A DNA stretch of 64,000 bases from Vreelandella lutescens (GTDB taxonomy: Bacteria; Pseudomonadota; Gammaproteobacteria; Pseudomonadales; Halomonadaceae): the NCBI RefSeq assembly GCF_014640815.1, contig NZ_BMHM01000001.1:682001-746000 (forward strand), in the 5' to 3' direction. Positions 46,916-55,698 of the stretch are shown here, in pieces; the first letter of the stretch is position 1, and each line of letters begins with the position of its first letter. The translations under genes were made by a program, and so were the position numbers. The notes below the pieces were generated by a model. That model saw only the letters and a program-made list of their open reading frames with translations, was not told the origin of the DNA and searched no databases.

Positions 46916-48714
46916 TTAAATCCGTTTATAACTATCCGGTATCCACGCTCCTCGATATTGAAAGCGGGGTGGTTTATGCCATTCCCCGCTACCAGCGTGA
47001 GTACACCTGGGGCCGCGCCCAGTGGGACGCGCTCTTTGATGACCTGCTAGATAACGAGCCTCATTACTTTCTTGGCTCGATCATCTGCATTAATCAATCG
47101 CAAGACGCACTGACCGTACAAAGCTTGGAGCTGGTGGATGGCCAACAGCGAATGACCACACTTTCGCTGCTGCTGTCTGCCGTCTACCATCGTTATAGCG
47201 CGCTGCCTGATCTTGGAATGGATCAGCAGATTGAACTGTATAACCTCAAGCACAAGCTAGTATTGAAGAAAAAGCCAGATCAGCCTCGGTTGATTCCCCA
47301 GGTTCAGAATAATAATCAGCAGGACTATTTCTCGATTCTGGGTCAGGTAGGCATTCTGAGCGATGTAGAAGCCGTGGCCAATGCCGGAAATCGGCGGGTA
47401 ATGAAGGCATTTCGTCACTTTTTAAGCCGCATAGAGCTGTACCTAGAACATGCCACTGACCCTGTCGCTAGTCTTCAGGCGATGCTGGAAAAGGTCAATA
47501 CCGCCACACTGGTCAAGATTGAAGTGGCTGGGCATTCCGATGCCTACACGCTGTTTGAGTCACTGAACAACCGCGGCGTGCCACTGACCGCTATTGATCT
47601 GATTAAAAACAAGCTGTTGGCCGTGCTGGAGTCAAAAGATCCCGGTAGCATCGACAAGCATTACAACCGTTGGAAAAAGGTGCTTGACGCCTTGGGGGAC
47701 GATTATGCTGTTCAGGAGCGCTTTTTCCGTCAGTACTACAACGCTTTCAAGCCCGACCTGAAGGACACTGTATCGGTACCGGTAGCCACCAAGTCGAACT
47801 TGATGCAGGTTTACGAAAAACTGATAGCCCATGATGCCGAAGGCTTTTTGCAGAGCATGATTCGCCTGTCAGACCATTATGCGCAGATTATTGGCTACCG
47901 TGCTGTGCCTGAGCAACCAAAGCTATCGAGTCTGCTGTTGTCACTGGACCGTATCCAAGGTGCCGCTGGCTATTTGCTGCTGTTGGTGCTGTTTGAGCGG
48001 CAATCAACGCTACAACTCAAGCAGGAGCATCTAGAGCAGGTGGTAAACTTCTTGATCGCCTTCTTTGTGCGTCGTAATACTACCGACTTGCCACCTACAC
48101 GTGATTTGACGCGCATCTTCATGGATGTGACCGAGGCGATCATGGTGCTGAGTGGTGATGCGGTAGTCAGCCATATCAAACAGTGCCTTGCTGTAGAAAG
48201 CGCTAACGATGCGCAGTTTGAAAAAAGCCTTAAAGGCCCAGTTTACGAAGATAATAAAGCCGTCTGCCGCTTCGTGCTGTGCGCTCTGGAAGAAAACCGT
48301 ATGACCCGTGAAACTCAAGTAGATTTATGGGCGCTGAAGGGCAAACAATACCTCTGGACTATCGAACATATCTTCCCCCAGGGTGAGAATATTCCTGCCA
48401 GCTGGGTGCAAATGATCGCTGATGGCGATACCACTTTAGCTGAACAATATCGGCAAACCTACGCACACTGTCTGGGTAACCTGACCATCTCGGGCTACAA
48501 CAGCGCGCTGGGTAATAAGAGCTTTGCGGAAAAGCAGAGCCGTGCCGATAGCCAGGGCCGCCAAGTCGGGTATAACAACGGGCTATACTTGAATCAGTCA
48601 TTAGCTGGCGAAAGCAGCTGGACTATTGAGAAGCTCAAAGCCAGGACGGAGAGCTTGGTGCGAGAGGTAATGGAGACGTATCCTTTGCAAGGTTTGATGA
48701 CAGATGGCCGTTAA
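46912..48714 (+). CDS. brxU: GmrSD/BrxU-type type IV restriction enzyme (DUF262-DUF1524)
   Basis: A 600-residue fusion of the two GmrSD halves. The DUF262 part has IPRYQREYTWG (~24-34), YFLGSIICI, the nucleotide-site VDGQQRMTTL (~75) and LFESLNNRGVPLTAIDLIKNK. The C-terminal DUF1524 part has the HNH-like nuclease motif TIEHIFPQ (~484) and HCLGNLTISGYNSALGN (~520). Such enzymes cut DNA with modified cytosines, so they cover phages that evade BREX by DNA modification. The position between pglX and pglZ is that of BrxU in the Escherichia fergusonii BREX island. ATGA overlap with pglX. Confidence 0.85.
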   Translation: MIKSVYNYPVSTLLDIESGVVYAIPRYQREYTWGRAQWDALFDDLLDNEPHYFLGSIICINQSQDALTVQSLELVDGQQRMTTLSLLLSAVYHRYSALPDLGMDQQIELYNLKHKLVLKKKPDQPRLIPQVQNNNQQDYFSILGQVGILSDVEAVANAGNRRVMKAFRHFLSRIELYLEHATDPVASLQAMLEKVNTATLVKIEVAGHSDAYTLFESLNNRGVPLTAIDLIKNKLLAVLESKDPGSIDKHYNRWKKVLDALGDDYAVQERFFRQYYNAFKPDLKDTVSVPVATKSNLMQVYEKLIAHDAEGFLQSMIRLSDHYAQIIGYRAVPEQPKLSSLLLSLDRIQGAAGYLLLLVLFERQSTLQLKQEHLEQVVNFLIAFFVRRNTTDLPPTRDLTRIFMDVTEAIMVLSGDAVVSHIKQCLAVESANDAQFEKSLKGPVYEDNKAVCRFVLCALEENRMTRETQVDLWALKGKQYLWTIEHIFPQGENIPASWVQMIADGDTTLAEQYRQTYAHCLGNLTISGYNSALGNKSFAEKQSRADSQGRQVGYNNGLYLNQSLAGESSWTIEKLKARTESLVREVMETYPLQGLMTDGR

Positions 48715-48753
48715 ACTAAGCGCAATTAAACTCGTCCATGCTGGAGAATAAAG

Positions 48754-50031
48754 ATGCTTAAAGAGCTCAATTTGACCAATGTTGGTCCAGCACCTTTGAT
48801 GGAGCTGGAGTTCGGTGAGCGTTTAAACCTGGTGACCGGTGATAATGGTTTAGGCAAGAGTTTTTTGCTGGACATTGCCTGGTGGTCGATGACCCGTAAG
48901 TGGCCAGCAGAGCTTAACAACAGCTTGACGGTTGGCAAAAAAGTAAAGCCGTTGCCACGAAAAGGCGGTGAGATAAGCTTCACCTTTACCGGTAAAAGCA
49001 AAGATGAAAGCTATAACAGTAATTACCAGCCCCGCGAAGAGGCTTGGACAGGCCGAGCAGGCCGACCCGCTAATCCTGGCCTTGTGCTTTATGCCATGAG
49101 TGATGGCAGCTTTGCCGTTTGGGATCCTTCGCGTAATTACTGGCAAACCAAAAATAATGTAGATGTGCAGGAGCGCAGGCCCGCCTTTGTATTTAGCCCT
49201 GCGGATGTGTGGGATGGCCTGGAGGATGAGGGGAGTGTGCTCTGCAATGGCTTAGTGCAGGACTGGGCTACTTGGCAGAAGGAGGGAGGGGAAGCCTTCA
49301 AACTGCTGAAGAAAGTACTCAAGGTACTGTCACCGAATGATAAAGAGGCAATGGTGCCTGGTAAGTTGGGCAAATTGAGCCTGGATGATGTAAGGGATAT
49401 CCCGACACTTACCATGCCCTATGGCCAGGATGTACTGGTGCTCCATGCATCGTCTGGTATGAAGCGGGTGATGGCATTAGCTTATTTTATGGTTTGGGCC
49501 TGGCTGGAGCACCGCAAAGCGGCCGAGCATCTTGGGGAAGATCCCACCCATCAAGTGGTATTTTTGATTGACGAGGTCGAGTCGCACCTGCACCCAAGTT
49601 GGCAGAGAACTATTGTTCCTGCGTTGCTTAATGTGATGAAAGAACTGACCAAGCGGCCAGATGTACAGCTAATCACTGCCACTCACTCACCCTTGATTAT
49701 GGCATCGGTTGAGCCGCTGTTTGATGAGCGCAAAGACGCCTGGTTTGATCTCGATCTTGAACAGGGTGAGGTGGTACTTCGCAGGCGCCCATTTGTGCGC
49801 CAGGGTGATGCGTCGCGCTGGTTAATCAGTGAAGCTTTTGATCTGGGGAGTTCGCGGTCATTGGAAGCCGAAGATACTCTGGAGCAAGCGGCAAAGATCC
49901 TTTCTGAAGAGGTCATTGATGAGCAGTTGGCAAAAAACCTTGATGCCAAGTTGCGCACTTTGCTGGGCGATACAGACCCGTTCTGGATTCGCTGGCGCTA
50001 TGTGGGTGAGAAACAAGGTTGGTTGCAATGA
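48754..50031 (+). CDS. ABC/SMC-type AAA ATPase, Septu PtuA-like
   Basis: A 425-residue ATPase with an ABC-type head: Walker A GDNGLGKS (~29-36), a degenerate signature HASSGMKRVMAL (~230-241), Walker B VVFLIDEVESHLHPSW (~269-284) and the H-loop ATHSPLIM (~309). It lacks a long coiled coil, and the C terminus is helical (EDTLEQAAKILSEEVIDEQL). The family pairs with HNH nucleases in Septu (PtuA/PtuB) defence and in retron-associated PtuAB effectors. The HNH gene follows with an ATGA overlap, which supports that reading; no reverse transcriptase is present. Unusually, it sits inside a BREX operon, 39 nt after the BrxU-like gene. Confidence 0.75.
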   Translation: MLKELNLTNVGPAPLMELEFGERLNLVTGDNGLGKSFLLDIAWWSMTRKWPAELNNSLTVGKKVKPLPRKGGEISFTFTGKSKDESYNSNYQPREEAWTGRAGRPANPGLVLYAMSDGSFAVWDPSRNYWQTKNNVDVQERRPAFVFSPADVWDGLEDEGSVLCNGLVQDWATWQKEGGEAFKLLKKVLKVLSPNDKEAMVPGKLGKLSLDDVRDIPTLTMPYGQDVLVLHASSGMKRVMALAYFMVWAWLEHRKAAEHLGEDPTHQVVFLIDEVESHLHPSWQRTIVPALLNVMKELTKRPDVQLITATHSPLIMASVEPLFDERKDAWFDLDLEQGEVVLRRRPFVRQGDASRWLISEAFDLGSSRSLEAEDTLEQAAKILSEEVIDEQLAKNLDAKLRTLLGDTDPFWIRWRYVGEKQGWLQ

Positions 50032-50627
50032 TCCCTGTTACTGAGCAGCCCGAGCCTGCAGATTTCGATGCAAAGGTACGCAAAAAGGGTTTGGCGCATC
50101 TTAAAAAGAAAGGGTTTTCTTTAAACCAGCCTCTGCCCCCTAAAGCAAATATCGAGCCGTACTGGCGAGAGTGTTTGACTGACCTGCACCACTCATACTC
50201 CGGCATTTGTGCCTACCTTGGTGTTTATTTTGAGCGAGTAATGGGCGCAGCAAGTGTTGATCACTTTATAGCCAAGTCAACGAATGCTGATTTGGCCTAT
50301 GAATGGAGCAACTATCGTTTGGCATGCTCAACGATGAATAGTCGTAAAGGTGCTTTTAACGATGTACTGGAGCCTTTCTACCTTGCGCCTGATTTGTTCC
50401 GCCTGCAGTTGTCCACCGGACATATTTATCCAAACCCGCGGCTGGCTGCTAAAGCAATGCGTCTGGTTGAAGAAACAATCGAGCGACTGAGGCTTGATGA
50501 CCAGCAGTGTCGTGAGTTGCGTGTGAGCTGGTACCAGGATTATCTGGAGCATGGGCTGCCGTCTGATTATTTGAAAAAGAAATCACCTTTTGTCTGGCAC
50601 GAAGCCAACCGCCAGGGGCTGCTATGA
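50028..50627 (+). CDS. HNH endonuclease, Septu PtuB-like (TIGR02646-like)
   Basis: A 199-residue nuclease. The ATG at 50028 overlaps the ATPase stop (ATGA) and is preferred to a TTG at 50019. The HNH core is spread over residues 58-105: CAYLGVYFER, ASVDHFIAKS with the general-base His of the DH pair, YEWSNYRLAC and the MNSRKG turn. This is the DHFxPKS...YxWxNYRLAC pattern of the TIGR02646/PtuB group. In Septu the HNH subunit is the effector and the ATPase the sensor/regulator. It overlaps pglZ by 4 nt. Confidence 0.78.
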   Translation: MIPVTEQPEPADFDAKVRKKGLAHLKKKGFSLNQPLPPKANIEPYWRECLTDLHHSYSGICAYLGVYFERVMGAASVDHFIAKSTNADLAYEWSNYRLACSTMNSRKGAFNDVLEPFYLAPDLFRLQLSTGHIYPNPRLAAKAMRLVEETIERLRLDDQQCRELRVSWYQDYLEHGLPSDYLKKKSPFVWHEANRQGLL

Positions 50628-52942
50628 AACTGATTGATCTGTTGGCTAACGAAGTACGTGCCAGCGCCACCTATAACTCCAATGTGCAGGCTGCACCCAG
50701 CGCGATCCTTTGGACGGATAAGCTGCGCCAGTGGGAGTCAGCGTTGCCATTACTTCGGGCTGCATTACCTGAGTTAATTGTGTTGGGCGACTATGCACCG
50801 GAAGACAAAACCGGCCCCGCCATCTGGATCAAATGCGTGGTTGAGGGCGTTCTACCCGACGTTGAGTTGCCAGCTGACCGTATACCGATTGTTTATTTAC
50901 CAGGTTTTGAGCGCAGGGATTTGCGCGCTATCAGCACCTGCCCAGATTCCCTCAAGCCATTGGCTGAATTGCAGTATCGTGGCTGCTGGTGGATTTACAA
51001 CAATTCAGGCCGTGACTGGACAGTGAATGCTTTTCTGGTGTCTAGCAACGGTGGCGCTGGCTTGGATGTAGCAAAAGATGAAAAAACCCAGCAGGCCATG
51101 CTGCGCGTGTTACCAGAAACCCTCGAAAGTGAAGACGAGGAGCTGGCCAACCGCCGTCTGGAAGCGGCAGACTTTAACAAACTGGTTAGCAGTGACCCAG
51201 TGAGAGACCTGCTGAGCTGGATGAACGACAGCAAAAGCTGCCTGGAGCGCTGGGATCAGTCGCGTTGGCAGGCGCTAGTTGGCATTTGTGAAACCGAATA
51301 CCACTTTAACCCTGAGAAAGAGGGCGAGCTGACCGCTGCCGAGTTGCTCTGCCAGCGGCAGGGGATTTGGGAGAGCGTATGGCAGCGTTATGTAGAGTCG
51401 TGTCATTACTATCCTTATATTCCGCAGCTGCTACTCAAGGTCCAACCTGACTTGGCGGCCAATGGCGAGAGCTATCCTGCCATTAACGCTGATGAAGAAC
51501 AGCAGTTGGAGCAATCCTTAAACCGCCTGCTCAGCCAGGATTCTGCTCAAGCCCGGCAAGCCTTACTAACATTGGATAAACAGCACGGCAATCGTCGTCG
51601 CTGGCTTTGGTCTGAACTTAGCTTAGCGCCACTCGCTGGCGTGCTGGAGCATTTGAGCCTAGTGGCGGAGAAAACCGCCAAGGTGTTTTCCGGGGCAGAT
51701 GCCGATGAAATGGCAGCGCAATATCAGGCGTCCTATTGGCAGGCTGATGATGGTGTGCTTAAAGCCTTGGCTTTTCCGTTACCAACCCATCAACAAGTGT
51801 TGGTTCAGCAGGTTCTTGCGCTGATTTATACACCATGGCTGGATGAGGTAACCCGAAACTTTCAGGGCTTGGTCAAAGCAAAGGGCTATCCTGGCTCTGA
51901 CCAAGTCAATGAAGCCACTGCAGAATATGCAGTGGGCGGGGAAGTGGTTTTTTTCGTTGATGGCCTTCGCTATGACATCGCCCAGCGTCTTTATCTTGCT
52001 TTGCAACGGTTAGGAGAAGTGCGACTAGCGTCAAATTGGGCTGCTTTACCGTCCGTAACAGCAACGGCTAAAGCTGCGGTGACGCCAGTAAATGATCGTT
52101 TGACCGGCAGAGTCACTGACCGTGACTTTGAGCCTAGCTTGCTAGATGACGATAAGGATTTCTCTTCCTATTACTTGAAGAAGTTTTTACAGGAAAAAGG
52201 CTGGCAGTACTTGGCGGAAGGAGACTCGGGTGATCCAACGTCGAATGCTTGGGTACAAAGTGGCGACATCGACAAGGAAGGACACGTAAAGGGCCTGAAG
52301 CTTGCTGCACGTATCGACAGCTTGTTGGCTGAGATAATAGAGCGAGTGGAAGAACTGATAGCCGCAGGTTGGCGAAAAATCCGTATCGTCACCGACCATG
52401 GGTGGATGCTGACCCCAGCACCTATGGCGAAAGTTGAACTGGCCAAATATGTGACCGAAACCCGCTGGAGCCGCTGCGCTGTCGTTAAGGACTCTGTAGA
52501 TACCGGCTATCAACAGGTAGGCTGGCACTGGAACAGCGAAGTCAGTATCGCCATGGCGCCTGGTGCCTGTAGTTTTAAAGCTGGGCAGCACTATGACCAT
52601 GGTGGCTTAAGCTTACAAGAGTGCCTGACGCCGGTAATCGAAGTGCGCAGTACCCAGCCTCCAGTCGCAGCATCAAATATTACGGCAACCTTATCTGATC
52701 TGCGCTGGCTTGGCTTAACCTGCAAGATACAGGCAGCAACCAGTGCTGAAAGTGTGGTGGCGGTTCTCCGCACACATTCGGCAGACTCTGAATCGGAAAT
52801 CACTAAGCGCAAGCCCCTCAAAGAGGGCAAATGTAATCTACTGGTGGATGACCAGTATGAAGGTACGTCGGCGGTCATCGTACTGCTGGATGACCAAGAC
52901 AATGTGCTGGCGAAAAAACCGACATTAGTGGGAGGCGAATAA
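50624..52942 (+). CDS. pglZ: BREX phosphatase-fold protein PglZ
   Basis: A 772-residue protein of the PglZ/alkaline-phosphatase superfamily, a core component of BREX and Pgl defence. The metal-binding phosphatase core shows VVFFVDGLRYDIAQRL (~440-455), ALPSVTATAKAAV and the C-terminal IRIVTDHGWMLTP (~587-599). The N-terminal ~430 residues are helical and variable. PglZ is needed for both defence and methylation and complexes with PglX/BrxB in studied systems. The 4-nt overlap with the HNH gene and abutting junction with brxL keep it in the same operon despite the three-gene insertion upstream. Confidence 0.93.
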   Translation: MKLIDLLANEVRASATYNSNVQAAPSAILWTDKLRQWESALPLLRAALPELIVLGDYAPEDKTGPAIWIKCVVEGVLPDVELPADRIPIVYLPGFERRDLRAISTCPDSLKPLAELQYRGCWWIYNNSGRDWTVNAFLVSSNGGAGLDVAKDEKTQQAMLRVLPETLESEDEELANRRLEAADFNKLVSSDPVRDLLSWMNDSKSCLERWDQSRWQALVGICETEYHFNPEKEGELTAAELLCQRQGIWESVWQRYVESCHYYPYIPQLLLKVQPDLAANGESYPAINADEEQQLEQSLNRLLSQDSAQARQALLTLDKQHGNRRRWLWSELSLAPLAGVLEHLSLVAEKTAKVFSGADADEMAAQYQASYWQADDGVLKALAFPLPTHQQVLVQQVLALIYTPWLDEVTRNFQGLVKAKGYPGSDQVNEATAEYAVGGEVVFFVDGLRYDIAQRLYLALQRLGEVRLASNWAALPSVTATAKAAVTPVNDRLTGRVTDRDFEPSLLDDDKDFSSYYLKKFLQEKGWQYLAEGDSGDPTSNAWVQSGDIDKEGHVKGLKLAARIDSLLAEIIERVEELIAAGWRKIRIVTDHGWMLTPAPMAKVELAKYVTETRWSRCAVVKDSVDTGYQQVGWHWNSEVSIAMAPGACSFKAGQHYDHGGLSLQECLTPVIEVRSTQPPVAASNITATLSDLRWLGLTCKIQAATSAESVVAVLRTHSADSESEITKRKPLKEGKCNLLVDDQYEGTSAVIVLLDDQDNVLAKKPTLVGGE

Positions 52943-54991
52943 GTGGAAATGGATACGCTGGACCACAAGTCCGCTGAGGTCTTTGAGGGCTACTTGGTGC
53001 GCAAGGATCTGGTGCGAACCTTTGCTCGCCAGTTTCCGGTTCCCACCTACGTCGTCGAGTTTATGCTGGGCAGATATTGCGCGTCGACAGACCCAACAGA
53101 GATTGAAGAAGGGTTGGAAATCGTTCAACGCCAGTTGTCGGATCGCACCGTGCGTGCTGGTGAGGAAGAGCTGTTCAAAGCGCGAGCCTATAAAACCGGT
53201 TCAGCCAAGCTGATCGACATTGTCAGTGTGCGCTTTGTGGAGAAAGAAGGCGGCTACTTGGCTTCTTTGCCTAGCTTGAATCTCAACCGGGTGCGTATCC
53301 CGGATAAAATTGTCGATGACAATGAGCGCCTACTGACTGGCGGCTTTTATGCCGAGGTAACGCTGGAATACGACGGCATCATTGCCGAAGAAAAAGGCAA
53401 TGCCTTTGGTATCGCTGAGCTACGTCCCATCCAGATGTCTAAACGTAACGTGCTGGAAGTGATGGCCGAGGCGCGCACAAGTTTCAGTAGTGATGAATGG
53501 CGGGACTTTTTGGTGCGCTCCATTGGCTTGGAGCCTGCAGAGCTTTCGCAGCGTGCCAAAGATGCCATTCTATTGCGGATGATCCCCTTCGTAGAACGTA
53601 ACTACAACATGGTGGAGCTGGGGCCGCGTGGTACCGGTAAGAGCCACCTGTTCCAGCAGGTTTCTCCCTACGCCCACCTGATTTCAGGGGGTAAGGCGAC
53701 CATTGCCAAAATGTTCGTCAACAATGCTAATGGGCAGCGCGGCCTAGTGTGTCAGTACGATGTGGTCTGTTTTGATGAAGTGAGCGGGATCTCTTTCGAT
53801 ACTAAGGAAGGGATCAATATCATGAAGGGCTACATGGAATCGGGCGAGTTCAGCCGTGGGAAGGAGAGTATCCGTGCTGACGGTTCAATGGTATTTGTTG
53901 GCAACTTTGATGTTGATATTGAGCATCAGCAACGTATAGGCCATCTGTTCGGCCCTCTGCCAGCGGAAATGCGTGATGATACTGCCTGGATGGACCGCAT
54001 CCACTGCTATCTTCCTGGTTGGGACGTACCCAAGATGAATAAGGATCTGACTACAGATCACTTTGGCCTGGTTAGCGACTTTTTTTCTGAATGCATGAGC
54101 CGTCTGCGCTTCCAAAATCGTGTTTCGGCGATGCAGAACCGTGTCCATCTGGGTGGTGCATTGAGCGGTCGTGACACCAACGCGGTGAACAAAACCGTCT
54201 CGGGCTTACTCAAGTTAATGTATCCCGGCCAGGATATGGCAGTGTCTGACGAAGATTTGGAATGGGCAACTCGGCTTGGCCTAGAGGTCCGACGCCGGGT
54301 TAAAGAGCAGCAAAAGCGCGTTGGCGCTGCTGAGTTTCGTAATACTCATTTCAGCTACTTTATTGGTGATGATGGCGTAGAAAAATTTGTCGCCACACCA
54401 GAGTTGCGCGCCGACAACGAAATTGGCGATGACCCGCTGGAACCCGGCCAGATATGGACCATCAGCGAAGGTGGCGTTGATATTGATGACAATTCAGGAC
54501 TTTATCGCCTTGAAGTCAACGAAGGTCCAGGCTCTGGGGTGCGCATCCTTAACAACCCAGCACCTGCGGCATTCAAAGAGTCTCTACGTTATGCCGAGCA
54601 GAATCTGTATGCCAGGTCCACACAGCTTATCGGTGACCGTGATCCTCGTTCCCACGAGTTTTCCGTTCAACTCAGAGCCTTCGACGCTGCCAAGCGCGGT
54701 TCTAAGCTAGGTATGGCGGCACTGATAGCTATGTGCAGTAGTTTGCTGAAGAAATCGGTTAAAGGCGGCTTGATCGTCGTCGGCGAGATTAACCTGGGTG
54801 GTTCTATCGAGCCGATCAGTAGTGCTGTCAATATTGCAGAACTTGCGGTAGAGAAGGGCGCAAGTACACTGCTCATGCCAGTTGCTGCACGACGTCAGCT
54901 TTATGATCTATCCGACGATATGGCGACAAAAATCGACATTCAGTTTTATCAGGATGCACGAGATGCGTTGTTGAAAGCGATTGTAGAGTAG
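52943..54991 (+). CDS. brxL: BREX protein BrxL (AAA+ ATPase with Lon-like C-terminal domain)
   Basis: A 682-residue BrxL, last gene of the type I operon. The GTG at 52943 is used because GGAGG lies seven bases upstream and it abuts the pglZ stop; an ATG at 52949 is possible. The AAA+ module has Walker A LGPRGTGKSHL (~226) and Walker B VVCFDEVSGISF (~275). The C-terminal 150 residues are Lon-protease-like (GLIVVGEINLGGSIEPISS), but the usual Ser-Lys dyad surroundings are altered, so proteolysis is doubtful. BrxL forms MCM-like rings on DNA and is needed for phage exclusion but not methylation. Confidence 0.94.
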   Translation: MEMDTLDHKSAEVFEGYLVRKDLVRTFARQFPVPTYVVEFMLGRYCASTDPTEIEEGLEIVQRQLSDRTVRAGEEELFKARAYKTGSAKLIDIVSVRFVEKEGGYLASLPSLNLNRVRIPDKIVDDNERLLTGGFYAEVTLEYDGIIAEEKGNAFGIAELRPIQMSKRNVLEVMAEARTSFSSDEWRDFLVRSIGLEPAELSQRAKDAILLRMIPFVERNYNMVELGPRGTGKSHLFQQVSPYAHLISGGKATIAKMFVNNANGQRGLVCQYDVVCFDEVSGISFDTKEGINIMKGYMESGEFSRGKESIRADGSMVFVGNFDVDIEHQQRIGHLFGPLPAEMRDDTAWMDRIHCYLPGWDVPKMNKDLTTDHFGLVSDFFSECMSRLRFQNRVSAMQNRVHLGGALSGRDTNAVNKTVSGLLKLMYPGQDMAVSDEDLEWATRLGLEVRRRVKEQQKRVGAAEFRNTHFSYFIGDDGVEKFVATPELRADNEIGDDPLEPGQIWTISEGGVDIDDNSGLYRLEVNEGPGSGVRILNNPAPAAFKESLRYAEQNLYARSTQLIGDRDPRSHEFSVQLRAFDAAKRGSKLGMAALIAMCSSLLKKSVKGGLIVVGEINLGGSIEPISSAVNIAELAVEKGASTLLMPVAARRQLYDLSDDMATKIDIQFYQDARDALLKAIVE

Positions 54992-55068
54992 GCAGTGCTA
55001 TACAGGCTTCGTTTTTCATTTTTGAACTTACATTTTTCATATAAAGAAAAAATAAGGCTCTTCGCAGC

Positions 55069-55092
55069 AGAGCCGCCCCATAAGGCGGCTCT
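55069..55092. terminator. Hairpin between convergent brxL and the radC-like gene
   Basis: A perfect 9-bp GC-rich stem (55069-55077 with 55084-55092). It is the only strong hairpin in the 120-nt gap between two convergent units and probably ends both. The plus strand lacks a T-run; the minus strand has T-runs further on (TTATTTTTTCTTT). Confidence 0.55.
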
Positions 55093-55111
55093 GATTAACC
55101 CTGGCATGTGT

Positions 55112-55609
55112 TTACAAATACCCCATCTCCGCAAACGACTTACACCCATCACTACCCACCACCACATGGTCAATCACCCGTACATCCATCAAGCCAAGCG
55201 CTTCTTTTAGGCGTTCAGTGATACGCCGATCCGCATCACTAGGCTCAGGATCACCACTAGGGTGGTTATGAACTAGGATCACAGCGGCGGCGTTGTAAGC
55301 GAGTGCCGCCTTTAGTACCTCTCGTGGGTACACGCTGGCTGAATCAATGGTGCCGCGAAACAGCTCTTCAAAGCGAATCACTCGGTGTTGGCTGTCCAGA
55401 AACAGCACGCTGAAGACTTCGTGCTCATAGTCCTGTAGCAGGAGTTGTAGATGCTCAAACGCTTGCGAGGGCTGTGAGATCTTGCGGCCTTTGGCGAGCT
55501 TGCGGCGTGCAAAACGCTTGGCCATGGTGATGATGTCAGTTTCCGTGACTGGTGACGTGACTAAGTAGGTGCCTGCCACTTCACCGGCTATGAGTTTGCT
55601 ATGGGGCAT
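55112..55609 (-). CDS. radC: RadC-like JAMM/MPN protein
   Basis: The ATG at 55609 is chosen for its GGAGGT at four bases; the open frame continues to 55654. The 165-residue product carries the JAMM metal motif HNHPSGDPEPSDAD (His114, His116, Asp125) after REVLKAALAYNAAAVILV. It lacks the N-terminal helix-hairpin-helix domain of chromosomal RadC, so it is the short mobile-element version. RadC's activity is not known, but these short forms recur with exonuclease, annealing protein and DUF932 genes on islands and conjugative elements, as they do here. Confidence 0.9.
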   Translation of the reverse strand: MPHSKLIAGEVAGTYLVTSPVTETDIITMAKRFARRKLAKGRKISQPSQAFEHLQLLLQDYEHEVFSVLFLDSQHRVIRFEELFRGTIDSASVYPREVLKAALAYNAAAVILVHNHPSGDPEPSDADRRITERLKEALGLMDVRVIDHVVVGSDGCKSFAEMGYL

Positions 55610-55620
55610 GATGACCTCCA

Positions 55621-55657
55621 AAAAATAAAGATGCCGGGGTGGTGGCCCCGGCATCTA
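55621..55657 (-). terminator. Terminator/attenuator just upstream of the radC-like gene
   Basis: A perfect 11-bp stem (55630-55640 with 55647-55657) followed on the minus strand by TTTATTTTTT. The T-run directly abuts the radC ribosome binding site. Confidence 0.85.
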
Positions 55658-55698
55658 TGTCGTTAATAGTGGATGTGTATTGTGGTTCAGCGGATGAG

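Noticed and set aside
48754..50627. Retron with PtuAB effectors
   Set aside because: No reverse transcriptase gene or msr-msd-like RNA precedes the ATPase; the upstream neighbour is the BrxU-like gene.
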